From Achromobacter seleniivolatilans (GTDB taxonomy: Bacteria > Pseudomonadota > Gammaproteobacteria > Burkholderiales > Burkholderiaceae_B): 64,000 nt of DNA. The position numbers and the translations under genes are program-made. Of the stretch, positions 44,158 through 52,621 are shown in pieces. Within the stretch, counting starts at the first letter, position 1; each line of letters begins with the position of its first letter. The notes under the pieces were generated by a model that searched no databases, was not told the origin of the DNA, and saw only the letters and a list, made by a program, of their open reading frames with translations. The stretch lies in contig NZ_CP132976.1 of assembly GCF_030864005.1 (NCBI RefSeq), positions 4,154,001 to 4,218,000 of the forward strand. Direction: 5' to 3'.

Positions 44158-44187
44158 ATCGGGCCGCGGCGCATGCCGCGGCCCGAT
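44158..44187 (-). promoter_or_regulatory. Very stable hairpin in the prmA leader
   Basis: ATCGGGCCGCGGC (44158-44170) and GCCGCGGCCCGAT (44175-44187) form a perfect 13-bp stem with a GCAT-type tetraloop, 20 bases ahead of the prmA ATG. No T-run follows on the minus strand, so it is not a canonical terminator. It could modulate read-through or translation of prmA. Confidence 0.6.
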
Positions 44188-44210
44188 TGACCGTAAAAAC
44201 GTAGAAACGT

Positions 44211-44234
44211 AAAAAAAGGGGCCGTGAGGCCCCC
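44211..44234 (-). terminator. Terminator after accC
   Basis: On the minus strand GGGGCC, TCAC loop, GGCCCC, then seven T. It starts 9 bases past the accC stop, so prmA needs read-through or its own promoter. Confidence 0.85.
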
Positions 44235-44242
44235 ATGGCTGG

Positions 44243-45589
44243 TCAGGGACGCTGGGCCAGCTTGTTTTCCAGATAGTGGATGCTGGTGCCGCCTTCGATG
44301 AAGCGGGCGTCCGTCAGCAACTCGCGGTGCAGCGGGATGTTGGTGGAAATGCCTTCCACAACCATTTCCGACAGCGCCGTGCGCATACGAGCCAGCGCCT
44401 GATCGCGCGTATCGCCATACGTGATGACCTTGGCGATCATCGAGTCATAGTTAGGCGGCACGAAGTAACCGTTGAACGCATGCGAATCGATACGCACGCC
44501 AGGACCGCCCGGCGTGTGCCAGTTGGTGATGCGGCCGGGGCTGGGCACAAAGCGGAACGGATCTTCAGCGTTGATGCGGCACTCCAGAGCATGGCCCTTG
44601 AACGTGATGTCGCGTTGGCGCAGCGTGAACTTCTCGCCAGCGGCGATCAGGATCTGCTGCTGAACCAGATCAATGCCGGTAATCAGTTCGGTGACCGGGT
44701 GTTCGACCTGGATGCGGGTGTTCATTTCGATGAAATAGAACTCGCCGTTCTCAAACAGGAATTCGAACGTGCCGGCGCCGCGATAGCCCATCTTGCGGCA
44801 GGCGTCGGCGCAACGGTCGCCAATGCGCTCGATCGCGCGGCGAGCGATACCCGGCGCGGGCGCTTCTTCGATCACTTTCTGGTGACGGCGCTGCATGGAG
44901 CAGTCGCGTTCGCCCAGCCAGACAGCGTTGCGCCCGCCATCGGCCAGCACCTGGATTTCCACATGGCGAGGGTTCTCAAGGAACTTCTCCATATAGACTT
45001 CCGGGTTGTTGAACGCGGCGCCCGCTTCCGAACGTGTCATGGTGATGGCGTTCAGCAGCGCGGCCTCGGTGTACACCACGCGCATGCCGCGGCCACCGCC
45101 GCCGCCTGCTGCCTTGATGATGACCGGGTAACCCACTTCGCGCGCAATGCGGATGCATTCCTGCGGATCTTCGGGCAACGCGCCCTCAGAACCCGGCACC
45201 ACCGGCACGCCGGCTTCGATCATGGCACGCTTGGCGCTGACCTTATCGCCCATCAGGCGAATGGTGTCAGGACGCGGACCGATGAAGACGAAGCCGCTTT
45301 TTTCGACGCGATCAGCGAAGTCGGCATTCTCGGACAAGAACCCGTAACCCGGGTGGATGGCCTCGGAATCCGTAACTTCAGCGGCCGAAATAATGGCCGG
45401 CATGTTCAGGTAGCTGTCACGCGACGGCGCGGGCCCGATGCACACGGATTCATCGGCCAGGCGCACGTACTTGGCGTCGCGGTCAGCCTCGGAGTGCACG
45501 ACCACGGTTTTAATGCCCAGCTCACGACAAGCGCGCTGAATGCGCAGGGCGATTTCGCCCCGATTGGCGATCAGGATTTTTTCGAACAT
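44243..45589 (-). CDS. accC: Acetyl-CoA carboxylase, biotin carboxylase subunit
   Basis: First half-reaction of fatty-acid synthesis: ATP-dependent carboxylation of the biotin on AccB. 448 residues, the normal length. N-terminus [20 protein letters not shown]; glycine-rich ATP-grasp loop [11 protein letters not shown]; catalytic region [14 protein letters not shown]. Ten bases downstream of accB on the same strand. Terminator follows. Confidence 0.98.
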   Translation of the reverse strand: MFEKILIANRGEIALRIQRACRELGIKTVVVHSEADRDAKYVRLADESVCIGPAPSRDSYLNMPAIISAAEVTDSEAIHPGYGFLSENADFADRVEKSGFVFIGPRPDTIRLMGDKVSAKRAMIEAGVPVVPGSEGALPEDPQECIRIAREVGYPVIIKAAGGGGGRGMRVVYTEAALLNAITMTRSEAGAAFNNPEVYMEKFLENPRHVEIQVLADGGRNAVWLGERDCSMQRRHQKVIEEAPAPGIARRAIERIGDRCADACRKMGYRGAGTFEFLFENGEFYFIEMNTRIQVEHPVTELITGIDLVQQQILIAAGEKFTLRQRDITFKGHALECRINAEDPFRFVPSPGRITNWHTPGGPGVRIDSHAFNGYFVPPNYDSMIAKVITYGDTRDQALARMRTALSEMVVEGISTNIPLHRELLTDARFIEGGTSIHYLENKLAQRP

Positions 45590-45599
45590 TTTTCAGCTA

Positions 45600-46052
45600 T
45601 CAGCCAATGACGAAGAGGGGTTGACCGTACTCGACGGGCTCACCATTTTCGACCAGGATTTCTTTGATGACGCCGGACTTGTCGGCCTCGATTTCATTGA
45701 GCAGCTTCATGGCTTCAATGATGCACAGCGGATCGCCTTCCTTGACGGTGGAGCCCACTTCAATAAAGGGAGATGCGCCCGGGTTCGGCGAACGATAGAA
45801 CGTGCCAACCATCGGCGCCTTCACGACGTGGCCGGAAATGACCGGAGCCGCTTCTGCGGCCGGTGCTGCGGCAGCGGCGGCTTGAGCCACCGGAGCGGCC
45901 GCGCCAGCTTCGGGCTGGTGGTAGGCCACGGGCTGCAAGGTCTGCGAGAACTTGACGATGCGTACCTTGCCTTCGCCTTCCGTGATTTCCAGCTCAGCGA
46001 TACCCGATTCAGCCACCAGGTCGATCAGGGTTTTGAGTTTTCGAAGGTCCAT
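45600..46052 (-). CDS. accB: Acetyl-CoA carboxylase, biotin carboxyl carrier protein
   Basis: Carrier of 150 residues. N-terminal [20 protein letters not shown], an Ala/Pro-rich flexible linker (about 45-70), and a biotinyl domain with the thumb-like [17 protein letters not shown] and the biotin Lys in [18 protein letters not shown]. First gene of the accBC pair. Lies 87 bases after aroQ on the same strand. Confidence 0.98.
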   Translation of the reverse strand: MDLRKLKTLIDLVAESGIAELEITEGEGKVRIVKFSQTLQPVAYHQPEAGAAAPVAQAAAAAAPAAEAAPVISGHVVKAPMVGTFYRSPNPGASPFIEVGSTVKEGDPLCIIEAMKLLNEIEADKSGVIKEILVENGEPVEYGQPLFVIG

Positions 46053-46139
46053 AGAAGCTGCTTCCCGAGATAGTGTCGACGGCGTCCCAGCGTGGGGTCC
46101 GCGCCGTATAAGATGTAAAAGCGATGAGTTTTTGCGAGA

Positions 46140-46574
46140 TCAGTGCCGCGCTGCGTAACGCAGAGCCGCCTCGTAGCCGTCCGCGCCCAGGCCGCTGATA
46201 AGGCCTACTGCCAAGTCGGACAGATAAGAGTGATGCCTGAAGGGCTCTCGCTTATACAGATTGGACAAATGTACTTCAATAAAAGGGATCGCGACCCCAG
46301 CCAGCGCATCGCGAATTGCGACGCTGGTGTGCGTATATGCCGCCGCGTTGATGATGATGAAGTCTGTGCCGTCTTGCCGGGCCGCCTGAATGCGGTCAAC
46401 CAGCGCGCCTTCGTGATTGCCTTGCCACGCTGTCAGCGTTGCGCCCAATTCACCTGCAAGCAGCTCAAGACGCTCATTGATCTGGGGCAGCGTCAAACTG
46501 CCGTAGATATGAGGTTCCCGGGTGCCGAGCAGATTCAGATTCGGGCCATGCAATACCAGTATGTTTTGCGCCAT
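46140..46574 (-). CDS. aroQ: 3-dehydroquinate dehydratase, type II
   Basis: Shikimate-pathway enzyme, dodecameric type II form, 144 residues. Active-site elements: [14 protein letters not shown] with the catalytic Tyr missing from its most common position but R and the flexible loop present, [27 protein letters not shown], and EVHLSN with the catalytic His. The type II genes often precede accBC, as here. Start [12 protein letters not shown] at 46574; twelve upstream in-frame codons are discarded. Confidence 0.95.
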   Translation of the reverse strand: MAQNILVLHGPNLNLLGTREPHIYGSLTLPQINERLELLAGELGATLTAWQGNHEGALVDRIQAARQDGTDFIIINAAAYTHTSVAIRDALAGVAIPFIEVHLSNLYKREPFRHHSYLSDLAVGLISGLGADGYEAALRYAARH

Positions 46575-46663
46575 GCGCTTGCCAGTGAGTGGTTTGCCAT
46601 TTGTTGGCAAAACAGCCGATAAACCAGCTTTTTACGCCAATTCCTACTATTTGTCCAACAGAC

Positions 46664-47197
46664 TTACGCCTTCAAACCCGATAAAGTTTGATCCAGATCG
46701 CCGGGCTGAATTTCACCCAGTATCTTCCGGTTAATTCCGCCATCTGCATTGAAAACAATAGTAAAAGGCAGCCCGCCACTGGGATTACCCAGCTTGCGCA
46801 GGGTGTCAATCGCACCGGCGCCTATGACCCACAAGGGGTAGGAAACCTGTACTTTCTCGACAAATTTTTGCATATTCGCAGCGGAATCGACGCCGATGCC
46901 GACAAATCGAATATTCGGATATTTTTTCTGCAAGGCGTCGAGTTCAGGCATTTCCTTCACGCACGGCGCGCACCAGGTTGCCCAGAAATTGACCACCATG
47001 GGCTGACCTTTCCAGCCAGCCAGCGAGTGCGTCGCTCCGTTCAGATCCGGCAATTGCAATTGCATCAGCGCGGCGACCGGATCTCCGGCATCGGCAGGCG
47101 CTGCGGGCGTTTGCGTCTTGCGGCCCAGCAAGGTGTAGCCGCCAGCAACCGTGGCAGCAACAGCCACGCCGGCGGATAGAAGTAGGCGTCGATTCAT
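46664..47197 (-). CDS. TlpA-family thiol:disulfide oxidoreductase
   Basis: Exported thioredoxin-fold protein of 177 residues. The N-terminal helix MNRRLLLSAGVAVAATVAGG is a signal peptide or anchor, without a lipobox. The redox motif is FWATWCAPCVKEMPEL (WCAPC, about residues 75-79), and the cis-Pro region is GGLPFTIVF. Such proteins reduce periplasmic disulfides, for example in cytochrome c maturation; the partner is not known. Divergent from mpl, 96 bases away. Confidence 0.93.
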   Translation of the reverse strand: MNRRLLLSAGVAVAATVAGGYTLLGRKTQTPAAPADAGDPVAALMQLQLPDLNGATHSLAGWKGQPMVVNFWATWCAPCVKEMPELDALQKKYPNIRFVGIGVDSAANMQKFVEKVQVSYPLWVIGAGAIDTLRKLGNPSGGLPFTIVFNADGGINRKILGEIQPGDLDQTLSGLKA

Positions 47198-47293
47198 GGC
47201 GCGATCATAACCGCTGCCGCCGATTTGCGCCGCAACGAGTGGCCTCGGCCGTCAAGCCCGCTATATATACAATGCAGGACAGGAGAGTTTTCA

Positions 47294-48664
47294 ATGCACC
47301 TGCATATTCTTGGCATCTGCGGTACGTTCATGGGTGGTCTGGCGCTGATCGCGCGGGCCGCCGGCCACAAAGTCACCGGTTGCGATGCGGGCGTTTATCC
47401 GCCCATGAGCACGCAATTATCCGAACAGGGTATCGAGCTGATCGAAGGCTTTGGCGCGGAACAGTTAGCGCTTAAACCTGACCTGTACGTGATCGGCAAT
47501 GTGGTCAGCCGTGGCAATCCGTTGATGGAAGCCATTATGGAATCGGGCGCGCGCTATGTATCCGGTCCGCAATGGCTGGGCGACAACATTCTGCCGGGCG
47601 CGCATGTGCTGGCGGTGGCGGGCACGCACGGCAAGACCACTACCAGCTCGATGCTGGCCTGGGTGCTTGAGGCTGCGGGCATGGCGCCCAACTTTCTGAT
47701 CGGCGGCGTAGCCCAAGACTTGCATGTCTCTGCCCGATACGACCCGGCGCGCCGCCCCTTTGTGATCGAAGCGGATGAGTACGACACGGCGTTCTTCGAC
47801 AAACGCTCCAAGTTTGTCCACTACCGCCCGCGCACCGCCATTCTGAACAACCTGGAATACGATCACGCCGACATCTTTGCCGATCTGGCCGCCATCGAAA
47901 CGCAATTCCACCACCTGGTACGCACCATCCCGGGTTCCGGCCGCATCGTGCGGCCGGCGCGCTCAGACGCACTGGATCGGGTGATTGCGCGCGGATGCTG
48001 GTCGGAAACCGTCACGTTCGGTCCCGATGGCGCCTGGCAGGCCACGGCCCCGGATGCGGACGGAGCGTTCAGCGTGCTGCGCAATGGCGTCACCGCCGGC
48101 ACCGTCCGCTGGAACTTGAGCGGCGAACACAACCGCATGAACGCGCTGGCGGCGCTGGCCGCGGCCGAGCATGTGGGCGTGCCCGTCGCGCAAGGCATCG
48201 ATGCGCTGACGCGTTTCGGCGGCGTCAAACGCCGCATGGAACTGCGCGGCACCGTCAACGGCGTGAAGGTCTACGACGACTTTGCCCATCACCCCACTGC
48301 TATCGCCACCACGCTGGAAGGCCTGCGCCGGCAGGTTGGCAGCGCGCGCATCCTGGCGGTGCTGGAACCGCGCTCAAACACGATGAAGCTGGGCACCATG
48401 GCTGCCCGCCTGCCCGAAGCGCTGGCTGACGCCGATCTGGTGTTCTGCTTCGGCGCTCACAGCGGCAAGCACGCGCTGGGCTGGAACCCGGCAGAAGTAT
48501 TGGCGCCCTTGGGCGGCCGGGCTTCCAGTTACGATGATATCGGCGCATTGGTTGCCGCCGTGGCGGGCGCCGCCCGTCCGGGCGATCAGGTGCTGGTCAT
48601 GAGCAACGGCGGGTTTGGCGGCGTGCACGGCAAATTGCTCGACGCCTTGGCGGCGCGCGCCTGA
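47294..48664 (+). CDS. mpl: UDP-N-acetylmuramate:L-Ala-gamma-D-Glu-meso-DAP ligase
   Basis: Murein-peptide ligase that recycles tripeptide released from peptidoglycan by joining it to UDP-MurNAc. 456 residues. N-terminal MHLHILGICGTFMGGLALIA, the ATP loop VAGTHGKTTTSSMLAW (about 107-122), and the Mur ligase substrate region SGEHNRMNALAALAA. The start at 47294 has AGGAG seven to eight bases upstream; upstream in-frame codons are ignored. A TATATATACAAT stretch at 47262-47273 is a possible -10 region. Confidence 0.97.
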   Translation: MHLHILGICGTFMGGLALIARAAGHKVTGCDAGVYPPMSTQLSEQGIELIEGFGAEQLALKPDLYVIGNVVSRGNPLMEAIMESGARYVSGPQWLGDNILPGAHVLAVAGTHGKTTTSSMLAWVLEAAGMAPNFLIGGVAQDLHVSARYDPARRPFVIEADEYDTAFFDKRSKFVHYRPRTAILNNLEYDHADIFADLAAIETQFHHLVRTIPGSGRIVRPARSDALDRVIARGCWSETVTFGPDGAWQATAPDADGAFSVLRNGVTAGTVRWNLSGEHNRMNALAALAAAEHVGVPVAQGIDALTRFGGVKRRMELRGTVNGVKVYDDFAHHPTAIATTLEGLRRQVGSARILAVLEPRSNTMKLGTMAARLPEALADADLVFCFGAHSGKHALGWNPAEVLAPLGGRASSYDDIGALVAAVAGAARPGDQVLVMSNGGFGGVHGKLLDALAARA

Positions 48665-48695
48665 TTCCGAACACGACGCACACGAAAGGAACGAA

Positions 48696-49298
48696 ATGAT
48701 TCTCTATCTTCACGGTTTTCGTTCCTCGCCCGCATCAATGAAGGCGCGCATGATGGCCGACGCCATGGCAGAACGGGGGTTGTCGGCCGACTGGGCCTGC
48801 CCGCAACTGCCCGCCAGCCCCCGGGCGGCGATTGAACTGGCCATGGACATTGCCCGCGGCCAATTGGCCGCCGCGCAATCCCCCCGCGAGCTGACCGTGA
48901 TCGGCTCGTCGCTAGGCGGCTTCTACGCCACCTGGCTCGCCGAACAACTGGGCTGCAAGGCCGTCTTGCTGAACCCGGCTGTCGAGGCCGCCCGGGACCT
49001 CGCCACCCAGGTTGGCGAGCACCACCTGTATCATTCCGACGCGCCGTTTGTCTTTCTGCCTGAATATGTAGACGAACTGACGGCTATCCACGCTCCCCGC
49101 ATCACGCAGCCCGACCGGTATTTCCTGTTGGCGGCGACAGGCGATGAGGTGCTGGATTGGCGTGAAATGCGCGATCGCTACGCGGGTTGCCGACAGCGTA
49201 TCGTGGAAGGCAGCGACCACGGTTTATCCGATTTTGACCAATGGATGCCCGAAGTGCTTGAATTCGCCCTTGGCGGCAAGCCGGTACTCCCTCAATAA
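48696..49298 (+). CDS. YqiA-type esterase
   Basis: Small alpha/beta hydrolase of 200 residues, belonging to the UPF0227/YqiA group. It starts MILYLHGFRSSPASMKARMM. Nucleophile elbow GSSLGGFYATWLA (Ser about 71), Asp in AATGDEVLDW and His in EGSDHGLSDF. E. coli YqiA hydrolyses short acyl-CoA and p-nitrophenyl esters; the natural role is unknown. 31 bases after mpl, probably in one transcript. Confidence 0.92.
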   Translation: MILYLHGFRSSPASMKARMMADAMAERGLSADWACPQLPASPRAAIELAMDIARGQLAAAQSPRELTVIGSSLGGFYATWLAEQLGCKAVLLNPAVEAARDLATQVGEHHLYHSDAPFVFLPEYVDELTAIHAPRITQPDRYFLLAATGDEVLDWREMRDRYAGCRQRIVEGSDHGLSDFDQWMPEVLEFALGGKPVLPQ

Positions 49299-49335
49299 TC
49301 AGTACCAAACCTCAACACTCTATATAGCTGCGCAA

Positions 49336-49355
49336 GGCGGCGCCTAAGCGCCGCC
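49336..49355 (+). promoter_or_regulatory. Hairpin just upstream of the RNase II-type gene
   Basis: GGCGGCGC (49336-49343), CTAA loop, GCGCCGCC (49348-49355), ending 16 bases before the ATG at 49372. No T-run. It could terminate the yqiA transcript weakly or affect translation of the exonuclease. Confidence 0.5.
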
Positions 49356-49371
49356 CAGGACGATCCCCACC

Positions 49372-51276
49372 ATGTATGTGTTTTACGAAGACGACGGCAG
49401 CTTCAAGGCCGGCAATATCCTGTCCGAGACCGACGCCAGCCTTCAGGTGGAATCGGAGTCGGGCAAGCGCAGCAAAATCAAGCGCGCCAACACGCTGTTC
49501 AATTTCGCGGCGCCCGAACCCGCTGCGCTGATGAGTCAGGCGGCAGCCGCTGCCGACGCGCTGGACCTGCAATTTTTGTGGGAATGCGCGCCGCAAGAAG
49601 ATTTCGATACGCCAGCCCTGGCTGCCGACTACTTCGGCCATGCCCCCACGCCCGTGGAACAAGCTGCGTTGCTGATGCGCCTGCACAGCGCGCCGGCCTA
49701 CTTCCACCGCCGTGGCAAAGGCCGCTACCGCCCTGCCCCGCCCGACATTCTGGCCGCCGCACTGGGCGCGCTGGAAAAAAAGCAGCGCCAGGCCGAGCAG
49801 CAGCAAGAATGGGTGGACGAGATGGCCGCAGGCCGCTTGCCCGAACCTATTGCCCAGGTCGCCGAATCCCTGGTGATTCGCCCGGACAAGAACTCGCAAC
49901 AATGGAAAGCGCTGGACGCTGCCTGCGCAAAGCTGGGCAAGAGTCCGGACCGTCTGCTGCTTGAGCTGGGCGCCTGGCCGCACGCGCTCGCGCTGCACAA
50001 GCGCCGCTTCCTGGCGGTGAATTTCCCGCGCGGGCTGGAATTCCCGGAGCTGGAACTTCCGCCGATCGACCGCGAACTGCCGCTGTCGGACGCTGAAATC
50101 TATTCCGTGGACGACGTCACCACCACCGAAATCGACGACGCGCTGTCTGTCACCACGCTGCCCGATGGCCGCCTGCGTGTCGGCGTGCACGTAGCTGCCC
50201 CCGGCCTGACCGTGACGCGCGACAGTGAGTTCGACAAGCTGGCCCGCGCCCGCCTGTCCACCGTCTACATGCCGGGCGACAAGATTCCGATGCAGCCGGA
50301 CAACGTCATCAAGGCGTTCTCGCTGGATGCCGGCCGTGAGGTCCCGGTGTTGTCGCTGTATGTGGTGGCCGACCCCGAAACGGGTGAAGTCATCGAATCC
50401 GAAACGCGTTTGGAACGTGTTGTGGTGCGCGAAAACCTGCGTCACAACATGCTGGACGCCCAGGTCACGGAAGCCAGTCTGGCCGATCCGTCGGCCGAGC
50501 TGCCCTATGGCCATTGGCTGCGTCCGCTGTGGAAGCTGGCGCAAGCCCTGTCCGCGCAGCGTGAGAACGTGCGTGGCAAGCCCGAGAACAATTCGCGGGT
50601 GGAATACAGCTTCTACCTGGACGGCAACCCGGACGACCCCGACACCCCCGTGCGGCTGGTGCCGCGCCAGCGCAATGCGCCGCTGGACCGGATGGTGGCC
50701 GAGTACATGATTCTGGCGAACAACCTGTGGGGCGGTCTGCTGAACCAGCACGGCGTGCCCGGCATTTATCGTTCGCAGCAGGCTGGCCGTGTGCGCATGA
50801 GCACGCAAGCCCTGCCGCACGAAGCCATCGGCGTGCCGCAATACGCCTGGAGCACGTCGCCGCTGCGCCGCTATGTTGATCTGGTCAACCAGTGGCAGCT
50901 GATTGCCGCCGTGGAGCACGGCGTATCAGCGCGTCTGGTGGCGCCGTTCAAACCGCGTGATCCGGATCTGTTCGCGATCATCGGCGCGTTCGATGCGCAG
51001 TACGCCGCCTGGGCGGAGTTCCAGAGTGCGATGGAGCGCTACTGGTGCCTGCGCTGGTTGAAGCAGCACAACATCACCCGGACGGTGGCCCACGTCTTGC
51101 GCGACGATCTGGTGCGGCTCGCGAATGCGCCGCTGGTGACTCGGGTTGGCGGGATGCCGGAGTTGGAGCGGGGGACGGCTGTGGAGATTGATATTTTGGG
51201 GATGGATGAGTTGGGGTTGGAGTTGGATTGCCGGTATGGGGGGGAGGTTGCTGCTGCTGTGGGTGGGCAGGAGTAG
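49372..51276 (+). CDS. RNase II/RNB-domain exoribonuclease
   Basis: Processive 3'-5' exoribonuclease of 634 residues. The N-terminus (about 1-60, MYVFYEDDGSFKAGNIL) is a small beta-barrel unlike E. coli RNase II cold-shock domains. The RNB core is about 245-560: catalytic Asp cluster in TTTEIDDALSVTTLPDGRLRVGVHV and the Tyr/Arg finger region YAWSTSPLRRYVDLVNQWQL. The usual S1 end is short and degenerate. The last 25 codons become strikingly G-rich. Close relatives exist across Burkholderiales. Ordinarily this gene is followed by the tonB-aroE-mtgA group, which here lies 8 kb away. Confidence 0.92.
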   Translation: MYVFYEDDGSFKAGNILSETDASLQVESESGKRSKIKRANTLFNFAAPEPAALMSQAAAAADALDLQFLWECAPQEDFDTPALAADYFGHAPTPVEQAALLMRLHSAPAYFHRRGKGRYRPAPPDILAAALGALEKKQRQAEQQQEWVDEMAAGRLPEPIAQVAESLVIRPDKNSQQWKALDAACAKLGKSPDRLLLELGAWPHALALHKRRFLAVNFPRGLEFPELELPPIDRELPLSDAEIYSVDDVTTTEIDDALSVTTLPDGRLRVGVHVAAPGLTVTRDSEFDKLARARLSTVYMPGDKIPMQPDNVIKAFSLDAGREVPVLSLYVVADPETGEVIESETRLERVVVRENLRHNMLDAQVTEASLADPSAELPYGHWLRPLWKLAQALSAQRENVRGKPENNSRVEYSFYLDGNPDDPDTPVRLVPRQRNAPLDRMVAEYMILANNLWGGLLNQHGVPGIYRSQQAGRVRMSTQALPHEAIGVPQYAWSTSPLRRYVDLVNQWQLIAAVEHGVSARLVAPFKPRDPDLFAIIGAFDAQYAAWAEFQSAMERYWCLRWLKQHNITRTVAHVLRDDLVRLANAPLVTRVGGMPELERGTAVEIDILGMDELGLELDCRYGGEVAAAVGGQE

Positions 51277-51300
51277 CGTCTTTTTTCGTCGGCGGGGCGT

Positions 51301-51366
51301 CTTCGTAGGCGGGGCTTCGTAGGCGGGGCTTCGTAGGCGGGGCTTCGTAGGCGGGGCTTCGTAGGC
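51301..51366. repeat. 14-bp tandem repeat, 4.7 copies
   Basis: The unit CTTCGTAGGCGGGG is repeated four times without change (51301-51356), then a partial copy CTTCGTAGGC. A diverged copy TTCGTCGGCGGGGCGT precedes it. Starts 25 bases past the exonuclease stop. Confidence 0.95.
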
Positions 51367-51411
51367 CGCCCCTCGCCGCAGGCGCCGTGACTGCTCGCGC
51401 CCGCGATTGCG

Positions 51412-51433
51412 GTCCGGAGCCTTCGCTCCGGAC
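51412..51433 (+). terminator. Perfect hairpin downstream of the exonuclease gene
   Basis: GTCCGGAGC (51412-51420), CTTC loop, GCTCCGGAC (51425-51433). It is followed by TGCCCCTTCGTC, not a T-run, and lies 135 bases past the stop. Terminator function is uncertain. Confidence 0.4.
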
Positions 51434-51876
51434 TGCCCCTTCGTCATCTTCGTCCAGGCCTGCGGCCTTCCCTTCAGATTCCCTCGGGCGCATCGAGGTT
51501 GCTCGCAGCCACGTCGCCCGCGTCAAGGGGCTCTCGCTGTCTTAAGCCGTTGCGCTGCTAGGTTCGCGTTTACTGACGAGTTTTGCGTTGCCCGCCTCTG
51601 CGGCCGCCCGGGCGGCGCGCTATCGGCCTACGCGTTGGGGTGCGTCGGGGCGGTGGGCGCTTCGCGCTTGCGCGGAGCGGTTTGCGATTGTCCTGCCGGT
51701 ACGGTGGTGGTGAAAAGCGATGGGTGGCGCGCGTTGGGATGGTGTTTGCGCATGCTGATCTGATCGCGCGCCGCCCATCGGTTCTGATGGCGATCATCTT
51801 GCATCTTAGATTTTGATTGTCCTTGATGGGGCTGTGGATTTGCGCGGCTTTCTCTTGTGCAATCTGCATTGCCGTC

Positions 51877-51892
51877 GCGGGCAATTGCCCGC
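51877..51892. promoter_or_regulatory. 16-bp perfect palindrome before the response-regulator gene
   Basis: GCGGGCAATTGCCCGC, fully symmetrical, lies 58 bases before the ATG at 51950 and just upstream of a possible -10 hexamer CATAGT (51899-51904). Candidate operator for autoregulation or for an outside repressor. Confidence 0.45.
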
Positions 51893-51949
51893 TGCGTGCA
51901 TAGTGCCCTTACACTCCCGGAAAAAACCAACAACATCCGGAGGAACAAG

Positions 51950-52621
51950 ATGCGCATTTTGCTGGTCGAGGACAATCTCGATCTGGGCGATGCCGTGGAA
52001 AGCAAGTTGCGGCTGGCTGGACACAGTGTGCAGTGGGTGCATGACGGGCTGGCGGCGTTGCGGTGGGGGCTGGACGAGACCTGGGACGCGCTGGTGCTGG
52101 ATATCAATTTGCCTGGCAAGGATGGGTTTTCGGTCATACGTGAATTGCGTGCCGCCGGGCTGGAAGCGCCTGTGCTGGTGATGACTGCACGCGCTGAAAT
52201 CGAAGACAAGATCGATATGCTGGATCTGGGCGCGGATGACTATCTGGTCAAGCCGTTTGATTTGCGTGAACTGGAAGCGCGGTTGCGGGCGCTGATGCGC
52301 CGACCCGCCGGGCAGACCAGCAGCACCACGACTTATGGCAATCTCAGCCTGGATCTGGCGGGGCGCAGCGTCATGTTGTCGGGCGCGCCTTTGGAGCTGG
52401 GGCGGCGGGAGTTTCGGTTGCTTGAGATTCTGTTGGGCCGGATCGGGCAGACGGTTGCCAAGGAACGGCTGATGAATCAGCTGTTTGATCTGGACGATGG
52501 CTCGCTGAACGCGCTGGAGCTTTTGATATCGCGATTGCGCAAGAAGCTGGCAGGCGCGTCGATTGATATCGTTACCGTGCGCGGCGTTGGTTATCAGGCC
52601 CGCAGCCATGAGCATCCCTGA
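51950..52621 (+). CDS. OmpR/TctD-type response regulator
   Basis: Two-component DNA-binding regulator of 223 residues. Receiver domain about 1-115: acidic pocket VEDN, phospho-acceptor Asp in LVLDINLPGKDGF (about residue 51), Thr in VLVMTARAE, and Lys in YLVKPFDL. The winged-helix output domain is about 125-220 and ends TVRGVGYQAR. RBS GGAGG lies seven bases upstream. The kinase gene starts 14 bases before its stop, so the two are translationally coupled. Closest in style to TctD/QseB regulators of substrate-induced transporters; the downstream ABC genes are the likely target. Confidence 0.94.
   Translation: MRILLVEDNLDLGDAVESKLRLAGHSVQWVHDGLAALRWGLDETWDALVLDINLPGKDGFSVIRELRAAGLEAPVLVMTARAEIEDKIDMLDLGADDYLVKPFDLRELEARLRALMRRPAGQTSSTTTYGNLSLDLAGRSVMLSGAPLELGRREFRLLEILLGRIGQTVAKERLMNQLFDLDDGSLNALELLISRLRKKLAGASIDIVTVRGVGYQARSHEHP

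Larger units (their letters stand above)
51277..51949. other. Gene-free junction with tandem repeats, hairpins and a palindrome
   Basis: No supported gene in 670 bases, though frames are open by GC bias. Contents: 14-bp tandem repeats (51301-51366), a perfect hairpin (51412-51433), the GC palindrome GCCGCCCGGGCGGC near 51602-51615, and a 16-bp palindrome just before the response-regulator gene (51877-51892). It marks the left boundary of the two-component/ABC locus. Confidence 0.75.

Noticed and set aside
51301..51366. CRISPR array
   Set aside because: Units of 14 bp directly abut with no spacers; it is a simple tandem repeat.
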